Shown: positions 16,655 through 25,444, numbered from the stretch's first letter. The stretch: DNA of 64,000 nucleotides from JBGTFE01 sp049799955 (GCA_049799955.1 JBARIW010000018.1:62001-126000), one strand, 5' to 3'. Numbers and translations are program-made. The notes: generated by a model from the sequence alone, not told the origin.

Positions 16655-17227
16655 ATGAGAAAATTAAAATTACAAGTACAAATAACAGTTGACGGATTCG
16701 TCGCCGGACCGAACGGCGAGATGGATTGGATGACATCCGGGTCGGATGACGAGGTTGAGGCGGTTATGAACGCTTTGACTGACAGTTCGGACACAATGCT
16801 GCTCGGCAGAAAAATGAACGACGGTTTTGTCGATTTCTGGACAAGCGTGTTGGACACGCCGGAAAGTCCGCTATACGCGTTTGCTCAGAGAATGGTAGAT
16901 ATGCCGAAAATCGTCTTTAGCAAAACGGTCAAAGAATCAAAATGGGCAAACACGACTGTGGCAAACGGCGATTTGGTCGAAGAAATTGAAAAACTCAAAC
17001 AGCAGGACGGAAAGGATATTGTCGTTTACGGCGGAGCGACCTTTGTTTCTAATCTGATTAAAGAAAATCTGATTGACGAATTTAATCTTTTCATCAATGC
17101 GACGGCAATCGGCAGCGGACTGACCATTTTCGGCAAATTGAAGGGCAATCTAAAGCTGGAATTAACCAATTCACAAAGGTTCAAGTGCGGCGAAGTGCTC
17201 AACACGTATCAAATGAAACGAGATTAA
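16655..17227 (+). CDS. RibD C-terminal/dihydrofolate-reductase-like protein
   Basis: A 190-residue protein of the dihydrofolate-reductase-like RibD C-terminal family. It opens KLQVQITVDGFVAGPNGEM, has the NADPH-site-like TMLLGRKMNDGF, and later IVVYGGATFVSNLIKENLID. Stand-alone members are often called dihydrofolate reductase family proteins and probably reduce unknown pterin or flavin-like compounds. GGAG at 16641 precedes the ATG. It is the fifth gene of the operon. Confidence 0.85.
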   Translation: MRKLKLQVQITVDGFVAGPNGEMDWMTSGSDDEVEAVMNALTDSSDTMLLGRKMNDGFVDFWTSVLDTPESPLYAFAQRMVDMPKIVFSKTVKESKWANTTVANGDLVEEIEKLKQQDGKDIVVYGGATFVSNLIKENLIDEFNLFINATAIGSGLTIFGKLKGNLKLELTNSQRFKCGEVLNTYQMKRD

Positions 17228-17229
17228 AT

Positions 17230-17598
17230 ATGAGTTTGGGATTTAAATATAATTCTATCGAAGCTTTCGTTCCTTCGGGCAGTGATTTTCAAGCGTCTAA
17301 GCAGTTGTTTTTGGAACTAGGTTTCAGCATAACTTGGGAAAACGGCGATTATGTCGGGTTTGAGAATAACGGCTGTCGTTTTATTCTTCAAAATTATAAC
17401 GACAAGCATTTTGCCGAAAATCTGATGATTAGCGTGAAGGTCGATGATTTGGATGAGTTCTGGCGCGAAATCAGCGAAAAAGATTTAGCTGCTAAATTCG
17501 GCGTTAAATTAAAAGAGCCGACCGATTTTCCGTGGGGAAGAGAAGTTAATCTGATTGATATTGCAGGTGTTTGCTGGCATTTTGTGCAAAGTGAGTGA
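17230..17598 (+). CDS. VOC family protein
   Basis: A 122-residue VOC-fold protein (SIEAFVPSGSDFQASKQLFL, then NLIDIAGVCWHFVQ), similar to bleomycin-resistance-type dioxygenase-fold proteins. The ATG lies 2 bp after the previous stop codon, so it is translated as part of the same operon. It is the last gene before a clear terminator. Substrate unknown. Confidence 0.8.
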   Translation: MSLGFKYNSIEAFVPSGSDFQASKQLFLELGFSITWENGDYVGFENNGCRFILQNYNDKHFAENLMISVKVDDLDEFWREISEKDLAAKFGVKLKEPTDFPWGREVNLIDIAGVCWHFVQSE

Positions 17599-17661
17599 AT
17601 TGCCGTTTACTTAATTTTCGAACATTCTTCGTAATCAAAAAGATTAAATAAATTGGCTGAC

Positions 17662-17706
17662 AAAAAGCCGATTTTGCCTGATTCGCAAAGTCGGCTTTTT
17701 CGTTGT
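17662..17706 (+). terminator. terminator of the VOC/DoxX operon
   Basis: AAAAAGCCGA (17662-17671) pairs with TCGGCTTTTT (17691-17700), about 65 bp after the last operon stop codon. Confidence 0.85.
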
Positions 17707-17718
17707 AGAATTTTTTTT

Positions 17719-17943
17719 ATGACAGATGAAAACGAAGAACAAAAAGAAACTACAAAAGAAAAGCTCGAAGCGGTCGGGCAAATCATCATTGGCGAGATTG
17801 AATCCATCGGCGGAATTTTGACTGCCGATCCGATAACTCACGCCGAAGGCGAATTTAATGTCGAAGCCGGAAATCTGCATCTCGAAAGCAGCGACGCGCT
17901 GACAGAAAATGAAGAAACTGAAAAATCCAATCAGACGGAATAA
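17719..17943 (+). CDS. small acidic protein, weakly CsbD-like
   Basis: A 74-residue, glutamate-rich protein (MTDENEEQKETTKEKLEAV). The middle has a weak repeat of glycine-flanked charged turns (VGQIIIGEI, AEGEFNVEAG) reminiscent of CsbD-type stress proteins, but I cannot assign it. The ATG at 17719 directly follows the upstream terminator; the earlier in-frame start lies inside the terminator and is rejected. It lies 12 bp before the saccharopine-dehydrogenase-like gene and probably shares its transcript. Confidence 0.55.
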   Translation: MTDENEEQKETTKEKLEAVGQIIIGEIESIGGILTADPITHAEGEFNVEAGNLHLESSDALTENEETEKSNQTE

Positions 17944-17955
17944 AAAAATCCAACG

Positions 17956-19089
17956 ATGACAAAAAAAATATTTATTGCCGGTTCGGGCGGAATCGGGGAA
18001 GCCGCCGCGCTTCTCCTGCGTGAATGGTCGGAGAGGGAAACGGACATTTTTCTCGGCGATATTTCTGAAGGAAATCTGCAAAAAGCGCGGAATTTCGTCG
18101 CGGAAAACTCGCCGAAAAGCTCAAAAGTCGAAACCATTTTGATGAGCGGCGAAATCAACGACGCGATGAAGTCGGCGTTTGAAAAATGCGATGTTTTGCT
18201 CGATTGTTCGCCCGGCAGCCAAGCGCCGCGAATGGCGCGTCTTGCAAAAGACTTTAAGATGCATTACGCGAATCTGACCGAATACGTCGCCGAAACCGAC
18301 GAAATTATCGAGCTTGCGAAAGACGCCGAAACCGGATTTATCCTCCAAACAGGTCTTGCGCCCGGATTTATAAACGTTCTGGCGATGTCGCTTTATCAAA
18401 ATTTTGTCGAAAAATACGAAAACGAAAAAGTCGAAAAAATCGGGATGAAAGTCGGCGCGCTCACAGCACACGCGCATGAGCCGCATTTTTACGGCTTTAC
18501 ATGGTCGCCGATTGGCGTCGCGACCGAATATGTAAAAAATTCGGTCGTCATACGCAACTATAAAATCACGAAAAAGCCCGCGCTTTCTTCGCGCGAGCAA
18601 ATCGTTATCGGCGGCAGAACTTTCGAAGCGGATTTAACTTCGGGCGGCGCGGCGGATTTGCCGGAGTTTTTTGCAGGACGCGCAAAAAGTCTGGATTATA
18701 AAACTCTACGCTATGTCGGGCATTACGATTGGGTCGAATCGATTATTAGAAAACTGCCGAAAGATGAAAATCTGGCGAATAAACTTCAGGACATAATGCT
18801 CGAAGCCGTTCCGTCGGTCGAAGACGATTTTGTTCTGGCGCACGCTTCCGTTGACGGTTTTGACGCGAGCGGCAGGCGCAGAATGTTCGAAAAAGCTTAT
18901 TTTGCCGAGCCTCTGGAAATAAACGGCAAGCGGCTTCGAGCGATTCAAACGACGACCGCCGCGCCGCTCTGCGAATCGGCGATGATGCTGCTTACGGGCA
19001 AATACAAAGGCGTCGTTCTGCAAAGCCAGCTAAATCCGAAAGAGTTTTTGAAAGGAAAATTCGTCAGCCGGATTTACACGGAGAAATAA
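17956..19089 (+). CDS. saccharopine dehydrogenase family protein
   Basis: A 377-residue NAD(P)-dependent oxidoreductase of the saccharopine dehydrogenase family. The Rossmann motif is FIAGSGGIGEAAALLL at the N-terminus, and the region QTGLAPGFINVLAM matches the substrate-binding domain border of this family. Known members make or cleave saccharopine in lysine metabolism or act as carboxynorspermidine dehydrogenases. No lysine genes are nearby, so the substrate is uncertain. The next gene is separated by a heptamer hairpin. Confidence 0.8.
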   Translation: MTKKIFIAGSGGIGEAAALLLREWSERETDIFLGDISEGNLQKARNFVAENSPKSSKVETILMSGEINDAMKSAFEKCDVLLDCSPGSQAPRMARLAKDFKMHYANLTEYVAETDEIIELAKDAETGFILQTGLAPGFINVLAMSLYQNFVEKYENEKVEKIGMKVGALTAHAHEPHFYGFTWSPIGVATEYVKNSVVIRNYKITKKPALSSREQIVIGGRTFEADLTSGGAADLPEFFAGRAKSLDYKTLRYVGHYDWVESIIRKLPKDENLANKLQDIMLEAVPSVEDDFVLAHASVDGFDASGRRRMFEKAYFAEPLEINGKRLRAIQTTTAAPLCESAMMLLTGKYKGVVLQSQLNPKEFLKGKFVSRIYTEK

Positions 19090-19162
19090 GTTCAAAGTTC
19101 AAAGTTTAAAGTTCAAAGTCAGTTGAAAAAACCTTGAACCTTGAACTTTGAACTTTGAACTT
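19090..19162. repeat. heptamer repeat hairpin, GTTCAAA family
   Basis: Left arm 19090-19120 is four GTTCAAA-type units. Right arm 19131-19162 is four TTTGAAC-type units. The arms are nearly exact complements. It lies 21 bp before recG. Confidence 0.92.
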
Positions 19163-19183
19163 TTCTGACTTAAAATCACTGCG

Positions 19184-21535
19184 ATGAAACTCAAACTGCA
19201 AACTCCGCTCGTCGAGCTTCACGATTACGAAATTGCCGGTTTGTCGGGCGCGATGGCTCGGAAATTGGCGGTAGCGGTAGCCGGTTTTGCATACAAAAAT
19301 GATGCGACGGAAGCGACGGTTGAAGATTTGCTCAATTATTTTCCGATGCGCTGGGAAGACCGCTCGAATCTGATTCGAATTGACCAGCTCGTGCAGGATT
19401 CGGAAGCTTCGGTCGACCTTTATACGCGTGTCGCGGGCGGATTTAAGGTCGGAAAAAATCGCGGTCCGAAAGCGCCGCCGCTTTTTATTTTTGAAATCAC
19501 GGCGGGCGACGCCGAACGGACGATGAAGCCGGTCGTCGTCTGGTGGTTTATTTCCGGCAAAGGCGCGTATAACATCGTCAATTACTGGACAAAACGCTTC
19601 GAGCGCGGCACGCGTTTCGTCGCCTACGGCAAATGGGAATGGGACGCGCGGAAAAATACATTTGCGCTTCGGCTGAACAAACCCGACGAACTCGAAATAC
19701 TGCCCGCGACAGGCGATTACGACGAATTCGGTTTGCTGAAAAACCTTTCCAACGCAGAGACGCAGAGTCGCGGAGATGAAGAAGAAACAAAGGACAAAGG
19801 ACAAAGGACAAAGGACGATAATTTAGAAGAGGAAATATTAGAAGACATCGATAATCCCGCGCTGGCGATGATTCATGTCGGGCGGCGCGTTCCGGTTTAT
19901 CGAAAGCTCGGACAGTTTCAGACAAAACGCCTGCGCGAGATTATTTTCAGCGTTTTGCAAAATCTCGATAAATCTACCGTAAAAGAAACTTTGCCCGAAG
20001 ATTTATGCGAGCGGCAAAAACTGATTCCGCGCTCTCAAGCCGTCGAAGAAATTCATTTTCCGCCCGAAGATTCGCTTATTTCCGAGTATGAAATGTCGCG
20101 CAGCGCGGCTCATCTGCGTCTGATTTTTGAAGAGTTTTTCTGGGTTTCGTTTGCCTTGCAGCTTAAACGCGGCGAGCGCAGAAAAGAGCCGAAAGGCACG
20201 ATTATCGAGATTTCCGACCGAACTTTCGAGCGAATGCAAACGCTTTTGCCTTTTACGCTGACCGGCGCGCAGGAACGGGTTATCAAGCGAATTTTTGAAG
20301 ATATGCAGTCCGACGCGCCGATGAACCGGCTTGTTCAGGGCGATGTCGGAAGCGGAAAAACGATTGTCGCGTTTCTGGCGATGTTCGCCGCGATGGAAAA
20401 CGGTTATCAAACCGCGCTGATGGCTCCGACCGAAATTCTCGCCGAACAGCACGCACGAAATGCGAAAAAGATTTTTTCGGATTCGCCGTATCGCGTCGAT
20501 TTGCTGACCGGAAGCCTTCGCGCCGCCGAAAAGCGAAAAGTTCAGGGCGACATCGCCAGCGGAGAAATTCACGCCGTTATCGGAACTCACGCGGTTATTC
20601 AGGACGCGGTCGAGTTTGAAAAATTGGGTTTGGCAGTAGTTGACGAGCAGCATCGTTTCGGCGTTCTCCAGCGCGCAGAGCTTCGCGCTCGCGGCTACAA
20701 TCCCGACATTTTAGTGATGACGGCAACCCCGATTCCGCGCAGTTTGGCGATGACGGTTTACGGCGATTTGGACGTTTCGGTGATTGACGAGCTTCCGCCG
20801 GGCAGGACGCCGATAAAAACCGTCGTCGTCGGCGAAGACCAGAGAGGCGGCGTTTACAAGGGAATCGAAAGAGAAATTAATCTGGGACGGCAGGTTTATG
20901 TCGTTTATCCGCTTATCGATGAATCTGAAAAGATGGATTTGAAGGCGGCGACGAAAATGTTTGAAGAGCTGCGCGACAAGATTTTTCCGAACTACAGGGT
21001 CGGACTTTTGCACGGCAAGATGAAAGGCTCGGAAAAGGAAGAAATAATGGGCGAATTCGTTGCCGGTCGAACGAATATCTTGATTTCGACAACCGTTATC
21101 GAAGTCGGCGTCGATGTTCCGAACGCGTCTTTGATGATTATCGAACACGCCGAGCGATTCGGACTCTCGCAGCTTCACCAGCTTCGCGGGCGTGTCGGGC
21201 GCGGCGCTGAACAATCGTTTTGCGTTCTGCTGACAGGCGATAAAAAAACTTCCGTTGCGCGCGAGCGTCTCGGGATTATGGAAGAGACGACCGACGGTTT
21301 TCGCATCGCCGAAAAAGATTTGGAAATTCGCGGGCAGGGCGAGATTCTCGGAACGCGCCAGTCGGGCGTTCAGACTTTCAAAATTGGTAACATCATTCGC
21401 GATTTGGAAATCCTCGAACGGGCGCGCAAAGAAGCCGAATTTTACCTGACATCGAAGCGTTTAACTAAAGAAACTTCACGCCTTATCGAGATTACAAAAG
21501 CCGACGCGCGCTTTCGTCTCGCCGGTATCGGATAG
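19184..21535 (+). CDS. recG: ATP-dependent DNA helicase RecG
   Basis: Branch-migrating DNA helicase that regresses stalled forks and resolves recombination intermediates (783 residues, slightly longer than usual). The N-terminal wedge/OB domain (about 60-180) is followed by helicase domains with Walker A GDVGSGKT at about 386, DEQHRFG at about 486, TATPIPR, and the C-terminal QLRGRVGRG motif. Residues about 189-211 are encoded by an in-frame pair of short repeats (8-bp ACGCAGAG then 7-bp GGACAAA units). They produce an unusual charged segment between the OB domain and the helicase core, so the gene appears to have tolerated a repeat insertion. Confidence 0.95.
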   Translation: MKLKLQTPLVELHDYEIAGLSGAMARKLAVAVAGFAYKNDATEATVEDLLNYFPMRWEDRSNLIRIDQLVQDSEASVDLYTRVAGGFKVGKNRGPKAPPLFIFEITAGDAERTMKPVVVWWFISGKGAYNIVNYWTKRFERGTRFVAYGKWEWDARKNTFALRLNKPDELEILPATGDYDEFGLLKNLSNAETQSRGDEEETKDKGQRTKDDNLEEEILEDIDNPALAMIHVGRRVPVYRKLGQFQTKRLREIIFSVLQNLDKSTVKETLPEDLCERQKLIPRSQAVEEIHFPPEDSLISEYEMSRSAAHLRLIFEEFFWVSFALQLKRGERRKEPKGTIIEISDRTFERMQTLLPFTLTGAQERVIKRIFEDMQSDAPMNRLVQGDVGSGKTIVAFLAMFAAMENGYQTALMAPTEILAEQHARNAKKIFSDSPYRVDLLTGSLRAAEKRKVQGDIASGEIHAVIGTHAVIQDAVEFEKLGLAVVDEQHRFGVLQRAELRARGYNPDILVMTATPIPRSLAMTVYGDLDVSVIDELPPGRTPIKTVVVGEDQRGGVYKGIEREINLGRQVYVVYPLIDESEKMDLKAATKMFEELRDKIFPNYRVGLLHGKMKGSEKEEIMGEFVAGRTNILISTTVIEVGVDVPNASLMIIEHAERFGLSQLHQLRGRVGRGAEQSFCVLLTGDKKTSVARERLGIMEETTDGFRIAEKDLEIRGQGEILGTRQSGVQTFKIGNIIRDLEILERARKEAEFYLTSKRLTKETSRLIEITKADARFRLAGIG
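19751..19816. repeat. 8-bp and 7-bp repeats inserted in recG
   Basis: ACGCAGAG, ACGCAGAG, TCGCGGAG (8-bp units) are followed by four GGACAAA units, all in frame within recG. Two different repeat families lie side by side and no right arm is present. Confidence 0.85.
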
Positions 21536-21728
21536 GCATTTGAAAAATGTAACATAAAAAGTACAGTTCGTTATTGATATTTATTAAAATATCCGTTAAA
21601 TTTCTTTTATGGTTTCATAATCTTTCATAAATTTTTGAGTAGGTTTGATTTTTTCAGGCATTACATCGAATTAAAACAAAATTACAATTTCACAACAATA
21701 ACCCTTACCTTTTGTTCGCTGAATTTGA

Positions 21729-21750
21729 CCGGGTGGTATTTACCATTCGG
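21729..21750 (+). promoter_or_regulatory. leader hairpin upstream of the RsmD-like gene
   Basis: CCGGGTGGTA can pair with TACCATTCGG (two G-U pairs) 66 bases before the next start codon. The surrounding 280-bp gap (21536-21815) is AT-rich and I see no gene in it. Confidence 0.3.
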
Positions 21751-21815
21751 CATTTAAGTCAGAATTTTAGGCGTAAAACTCGTTTAGAATATTTGAAATA
21801 CAGGAAAAAAATAAA

Positions 21816-22652
21816 ATGGACACGCGAAGACCGACAACAAATACTTCAAAGCCTTTTACACGTAACAACAGCTTCAAAAAAGAGGGTGAGAGAACTTTTG
21901 GCGAAAGGAAATATCCACCGCGCGACAACAGGTTTCAACCCAGAGACAATCGTTTTCAGGACAAAGATAACAGGTTTCAGAAAAGAGACGGGAAATATCC
22001 GCCGAGAGACAATCGTTTCCAGCCGAGAGGACGTTTTGCCCCGAAAGGGAAAAACCTTAAGCCCTGGGAAAAAATCAATAAAACACGAATCGTCTCGGAA
22101 ATGCAGATAACGGACGGCAAGCATCGCGGAAAGTATGTTCAAACCACAGCTTCGCCGAAATTGCTTGCGACATCTCGCCGTATCCGCGAAACGATGTTTA
22201 AGATTCTCTTTCGCCGCGTTCGAGCCGGAAGATTTTTAGACCTTTGCGCCGGTTCGGGAATGGTCGGAATCGAAGCGATTTCACGCGGCGCGCTGATTGG
22301 CACATTTGTCGAGCGTTCGTCCAAAATGTGCAGCTTTATCAAAAAAAATCTGGCATCCTGCGGAATCAAGGAAGGACACGGCGAAATCGTCGAGATGGAA
22401 GCCGTCCCGTTTATGAAAAAAATGTCGAAACGCCGACGCTTTTGGGATGTCGTCTTTTTCGACCCGCCGTATGATTCGAATTACGAGGAAGCGCTGAAAT
22501 ATTTCGCCCGGGGAATAACGATTAAACCGCACGGCGTGCTGGTCATCGAGCATCATGCCGATATGTTTTTCCCCGAAAAAATCGGCGTAATGAAACGCTG
22601 GCGCGTCATCATTCAGGGCGAGTCGGCAATAAGTTTTTACGAAAGAAAATAA
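21816..22652 (+). CDS. RsmD-family RNA methyltransferase with disordered repeat N-terminus
   Basis: A 278-residue protein in two parts. Residues 1 to about 85 are an arginine-, asparagine- and phenylalanine-rich disordered tail with four to five copies of the heptapeptide PRDNRFQ or close variants. From about residue 95 it is an RsmD-type SAM-dependent methyltransferase, with FLDLCAGSGMVGIEAISRGA (SAM site) and the catalytic FDPPY. RsmD methylates G966 of 16S rRNA; a canonical rsmD follows directly, so this copy probably has another RNA target or is an RNA-binding variant. An alternative reading frame from 21712 was rejected because it covers only the repeat region. Confidence 0.82.
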   Translation: MDTRRPTTNTSKPFTRNNSFKKEGERTFGERKYPPRDNRFQPRDNRFQDKDNRFQKRDGKYPPRDNRFQPRGRFAPKGKNLKPWEKINKTRIVSEMQITDGKHRGKYVQTTASPKLLATSRRIRETMFKILFRRVRAGRFLDLCAGSGMVGIEAISRGALIGTFVERSSKMCSFIKKNLASCGIKEGHGEIVEMEAVPFMKKMSKRRRFWDVVFFDPPYDSNYEEALKYFARGITIKPHGVLVIEHHADMFFPEKIGVMKRWRVIIQGESAISFYERK

Positions 22653-22660
22653 TCCGGGGC

Positions 22661-22727
22661 AAGTTCAAAGTTCAAGGTTCAAAGTTCAAAGTTTGCTCAT
22701 AAACCTTGAACTTTGAACTTTGAACTA
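22661..22727. repeat. heptamer repeat hairpin, GTTCAAA family
   Basis: Left arm 22661-22692 and right arm 22702-22726 use GTTCAAA/TTTGAAC units, the same family as at 19090. The right arm ends 4 bp before the rsmD start codon. Confidence 0.92.
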
Positions 22728-22730
22728 TTT

Positions 22731-23285
22731 ATGCGAATAATTGCAGGCGAATATCGCGGGCGCGTGCTGAAAAGTCCTCCCGATAACAAAACCCGTCCGA
22801 CTTCTGACCGTCTGCGCGAAACTCTTTTCAATATCTTAAATCCGAAGATTGACGAATCGACGCGCTTTCTCGATTTGTGCGCGGGAACGGGCGCAATCGG
22901 CATCGAAGCCGTTTCACGCGGCGCAGCATTTTCCGCGTTTGTCGATAAATCGCGCCGCGCCTGCGCGCTTATAGAAGAAAATCTGGACTTGCTCGGAATT
23001 CCCGAAATTCAAACCGAAGTTTACTGCAACACGGCTGAAAATTTTGTTCAGCGCGAGCAGAAGAAGGTTTGGGATATTGTCTTTTACGACCCGCCTTATC
23101 AAAATAATTACACGGTTTTTCTGCACGAATTCGACGAAAATGTCGCAAATTTACTAAGCGAAAATGGCATTCTGATAGTCGAGCATCACACAAAGACGAT
23201 GTTGCCCGATTTGATAGGCGAGCTGCGCCGCTGGCGGATTTTAAAGCAGGGCGAAACGCAGCTCAGTTTTTATGAGAAAAATTAG
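22731..23285 (+). CDS. rsmD: 16S rRNA (guanine(966)-N(2))-methyltransferase RsmD
   Basis: A 184-residue RsmD of standard length. MRIIAGEYRGRVLKSP and TRPTSDRLRETLFNIL are family hallmarks, the SAM site is FLDLCAGTGAIGIEAVSRGA, and the catalytic motif is YDPPY. It methylates G966 in the 16S rRNA of the assembled small subunit. The ATG at 22731 is preferred over the upstream in-frame start, which lies inside the repeat hairpin. No Shine-Dalgarno is present because the hairpin ends right before the gene. It is a paralogue of the preceding gene. Confidence 0.93.
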   Translation: MRIIAGEYRGRVLKSPPDNKTRPTSDRLRETLFNILNPKIDESTRFLDLCAGTGAIGIEAVSRGAAFSAFVDKSRRACALIEENLDLLGIPEIQTEVYCNTAENFVQREQKKVWDIVFYDPPYQNNYTVFLHEFDENVANLLSENGILIVEHHTKTMLPDLIGELRRWRILKQGETQLSFYEKN

Positions 23286-23297
23286 TTCCCTCGAAAA

Positions 23298-24227
23298 ATG
23301 AAAATACTTGTCTGGCTAATACTTTGTCTCATTTGGGGAAGCACGTGGGTTTTTATCAAAATCGGTTTGCAGGATTTACCGCCGCTGACTTTTGCCGCGA
23401 CAAGATTTATTCTCGCAGTTTCGATTTTAGCCTGCATTATTTTTCTGCAAAAAATTCCTCTGCCGAAAACCGCTAAAGAATGGAAATTAATTGCGCTGAC
23501 CGGCGTTTTGCAGTTTTCGATAAATTACAGTCTCGTTTTTTGGAGCGAACAATATATTTCATCCGGTCTTGCGGCGGTACTTCAGGCGATGATTACGGTT
23601 TTCGGGCTTGTTCTGGCGTGGATTCATCTGCCGAGCGAAAGAATAACTTGGCTCAAAGTTTTTGCGGTTTTGCTCGGAATTACCGGCGTTGCGACGATTT
23701 TTATCGAACAGCTACAGATAAATAACTGGATGGCTTTTGCAGGATGCGCGGCAATCGTCATCGGCGCATATGCGGCGGCGCAGGCTTCAGTTTTAATCAA
23801 AGCGAAAGGCGGAAATATCCATCCGGCGAGTCTTTCCTTCTGCCAGATGGCGTGCGGCGTTCTGCCTGTAATCATTTACGCGCTCGTCAAAGAAGGCAAT
23901 CCGCTCGAATTTAACTGGACGTGGCGTGCTGTCGGCTGCATTTTTTACCTGACGATTCTGGGAACAATCGCGGCGTTTTGGCTTTATTACTGGCTTTTAA
24001 ATAAAGTCGAATCAACCAGAGCAATGATGATTTCGCTGGTTACGCCTTTGCTCGCCGTTATTATCGGCGCTATTTTTCTTGGCGAAAAACTTCCGCCGCA
24101 GACATTTTTCGGCGGCGTTTTAATTTTATTGAGCATCGGTTTAATCGTTTTTCGCAGGAAAATAAAAGGAATTGAAACGCAGAGACGCGGAGACGCGGAG
24201 GAAAATGAAAAGCTGATTACAGAATAA
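23298..24227 (+). CDS. EamA/DMT superfamily transporter
   Basis: A 309-residue drug/metabolite transporter with about ten membrane helices and two EamA repeats (LCLIWGSTWVFIKIGLQ at the start, LGTIAAFWLYYWLLNKVEST in the second half). It is probably an inner-membrane exporter of amino acids or small metabolites. The last 17 residues (ETQRRGDAEENEKLITE) are encoded by the left arm of an 8-bp repeat hairpin and the sequence after it, so the natural C-terminus has been replaced or extended by the repeat. Confidence 0.88.
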   Translation: MKILVWLILCLIWGSTWVFIKIGLQDLPPLTFAATRFILAVSILACIIFLQKIPLPKTAKEWKLIALTGVLQFSINYSLVFWSEQYISSGLAAVLQAMITVFGLVLAWIHLPSERITWLKVFAVLLGITGVATIFIEQLQINNWMAFAGCAAIVIGAYAAAQASVLIKAKGGNIHPASLSFCQMACGVLPVIIYALVKEGNPLEFNWTWRAVGCIFYLTILGTIAAFWLYYWLLNKVESTRAMMISLVTPLLAVIIGAIFLGEKLPPQTFFGGVLILLSIGLIVFRRKIKGIETQRRGDAEENEKLITE

Positions 24228-24265
24228 ATTTTTTCTCAAAACTCCGCGTCTCCGCGTCTCTGTGG
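24176..24265. repeat. 8-bp repeat hairpin, ACGCGGAG family
   Basis: Left arm 24177-24201 (ACGCAGAG, ACGCGGAG, ACGCGGAG) lies within the transporter's last codons. Right arm 24241-24265 (CTCCGCGT twice, CTCTGTGG) is 12 bp before aroC. Confidence 0.9.
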
Positions 24266-24277
24266 TAAAAATAATTA

Positions 24278-25444
24278 ATGCAATTCAAATTCACAACCGC
24301 CGGAGAATCACACGGACGCGCGCTCGTCGCTATTGTCGAAGGCTTGCCCGCCGGGCTGGAAATCGATGTCGGGAAGATAAATCGAGAGCTTTGGCGCAGG
24401 CAGCAGGGCTACGGGCGCGGCGGGCGACAGAAAATCGAAAAAGACGAAATACAAATTCTATCGGGCGTCAGGCACGGCAAAACGCTCGGCTCGCCTATCG
24501 CTTTTATCATCGAAAATCGGGATTTTGTTCATTGGGAAGAAACAATGGCGAGCGAAAAGCTCGTGTCCGAGCCGAAAAATCCGCGTCTCGTCAAGCGTCC
24601 GCGTCCAGGACACGCCGACCTCGCGGGCGGGCAAAAATTCCAGACGAGAGATTTGCGCGACGTTCTCGAACGCGCTTCGGCGCGCGAAACGGCGGCGCGT
24701 GTCGCCTGCGGCGCATTTGCGAAACAACTTTTAGAAAAATTCGGCGTCGAGATAAAAAGCCACATTATCAAGCTCGGAAACGTTCCCGAAAAACCGCTTG
24801 AAAAAGATTTTGACGAAATCTCCGCAATCGACGAAAATTCGCCGCTTCGATGCGCCGATAAAGAAACGGAAGCGGAAATGATGAAGCTCGTTGACGAAGC
24901 AAAAGCCGAAGGCGACACTCTTGGCGGAATTTTCGAAGTCGCTGCCAAATCGGTCGTCGTCGGTCTCGGCTCGCATACATCGTGGAGCGAAAAACTGGAC
25001 GGGCGCATCGCGCAGGCATTTATGTCGATTCAAGCCGTCAAAGCCGTCGAAATCGGCAACGGTGTTGAAAATGCGGGAAAATTCGGCTCGAAGGTTCACG
25101 ACGAAATTTTCTTTGAAGAAAACGGCTTTAAAAGAAAGACAAATCGCGCCGGCGGGCTTGAAGGCGGAATAACGAACGGCGAAGAATTGCGCGTGCGAGG
25201 ATTTTTGAAGCCGATTTCGACTTTGAGAAAGGCGCTTCATTCGGTCGATATCGACACGAAAAAAGAAGATTTAGCGGCATTCGAGCGCTCGGATATTACG
25301 GCTGTTCCGGCGGCTGGCGTGATTGGAGAAGCGATGCTGGCGATTGTTCTGGCAAACGCGATGCGCGAAAAATTCGGCGGCGACTCGATGAGCGAAATGC
25401 TGAAAAATTTTGAAAATTACACGAAAGATTTAGGCGTTTATTAA
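24278..25444 (+). CDS. aroC: chorismate synthase
   Basis: Last enzyme of the shikimate pathway, converting 5-enolpyruvylshikimate-3-phosphate to chorismate with reduced FMN (388 residues, normal length). Recognised by FTTAGESHGRALVAIVEGLP, GYGRGGRQKIEKD, ARETAARVACGAFAKQLL and GGITNGEELRVRGFLKPIST. The chorismate made here feeds the pabB product encoded elsewhere in the window as well as aromatic amino acids. Its stop codon overlaps the convergent TPR gene by 4 bp. Confidence 0.97.
   Translation: MQFKFTTAGESHGRALVAIVEGLPAGLEIDVGKINRELWRRQQGYGRGGRQKIEKDEIQILSGVRHGKTLGSPIAFIIENRDFVHWEETMASEKLVSEPKNPRLVKRPRPGHADLAGGQKFQTRDLRDVLERASARETAARVACGAFAKQLLEKFGVEIKSHIIKLGNVPEKPLEKDFDEISAIDENSPLRCADKETEAEMMKLVDEAKAEGDTLGGIFEVAAKSVVVGLGSHTSWSEKLDGRIAQAFMSIQAVKAVEIGNGVENAGKFGSKVHDEIFFEENGFKRKTNRAGGLEGGITNGEELRVRGFLKPISTLRKALHSVDIDTKKEDLAAFERSDITAVPAAGVIGEAMLAIVLANAMREKFGGDSMSEMLKNFENYTKDLGVY

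Noticed and set aside
21712..22110. 132-codon frame overlapping the RsmD-like gene
   Set aside because: It reads the PRDNRFQ repeat region in another frame and stops before the methyltransferase domain; the frame starting at 21816 continues into a full domain.
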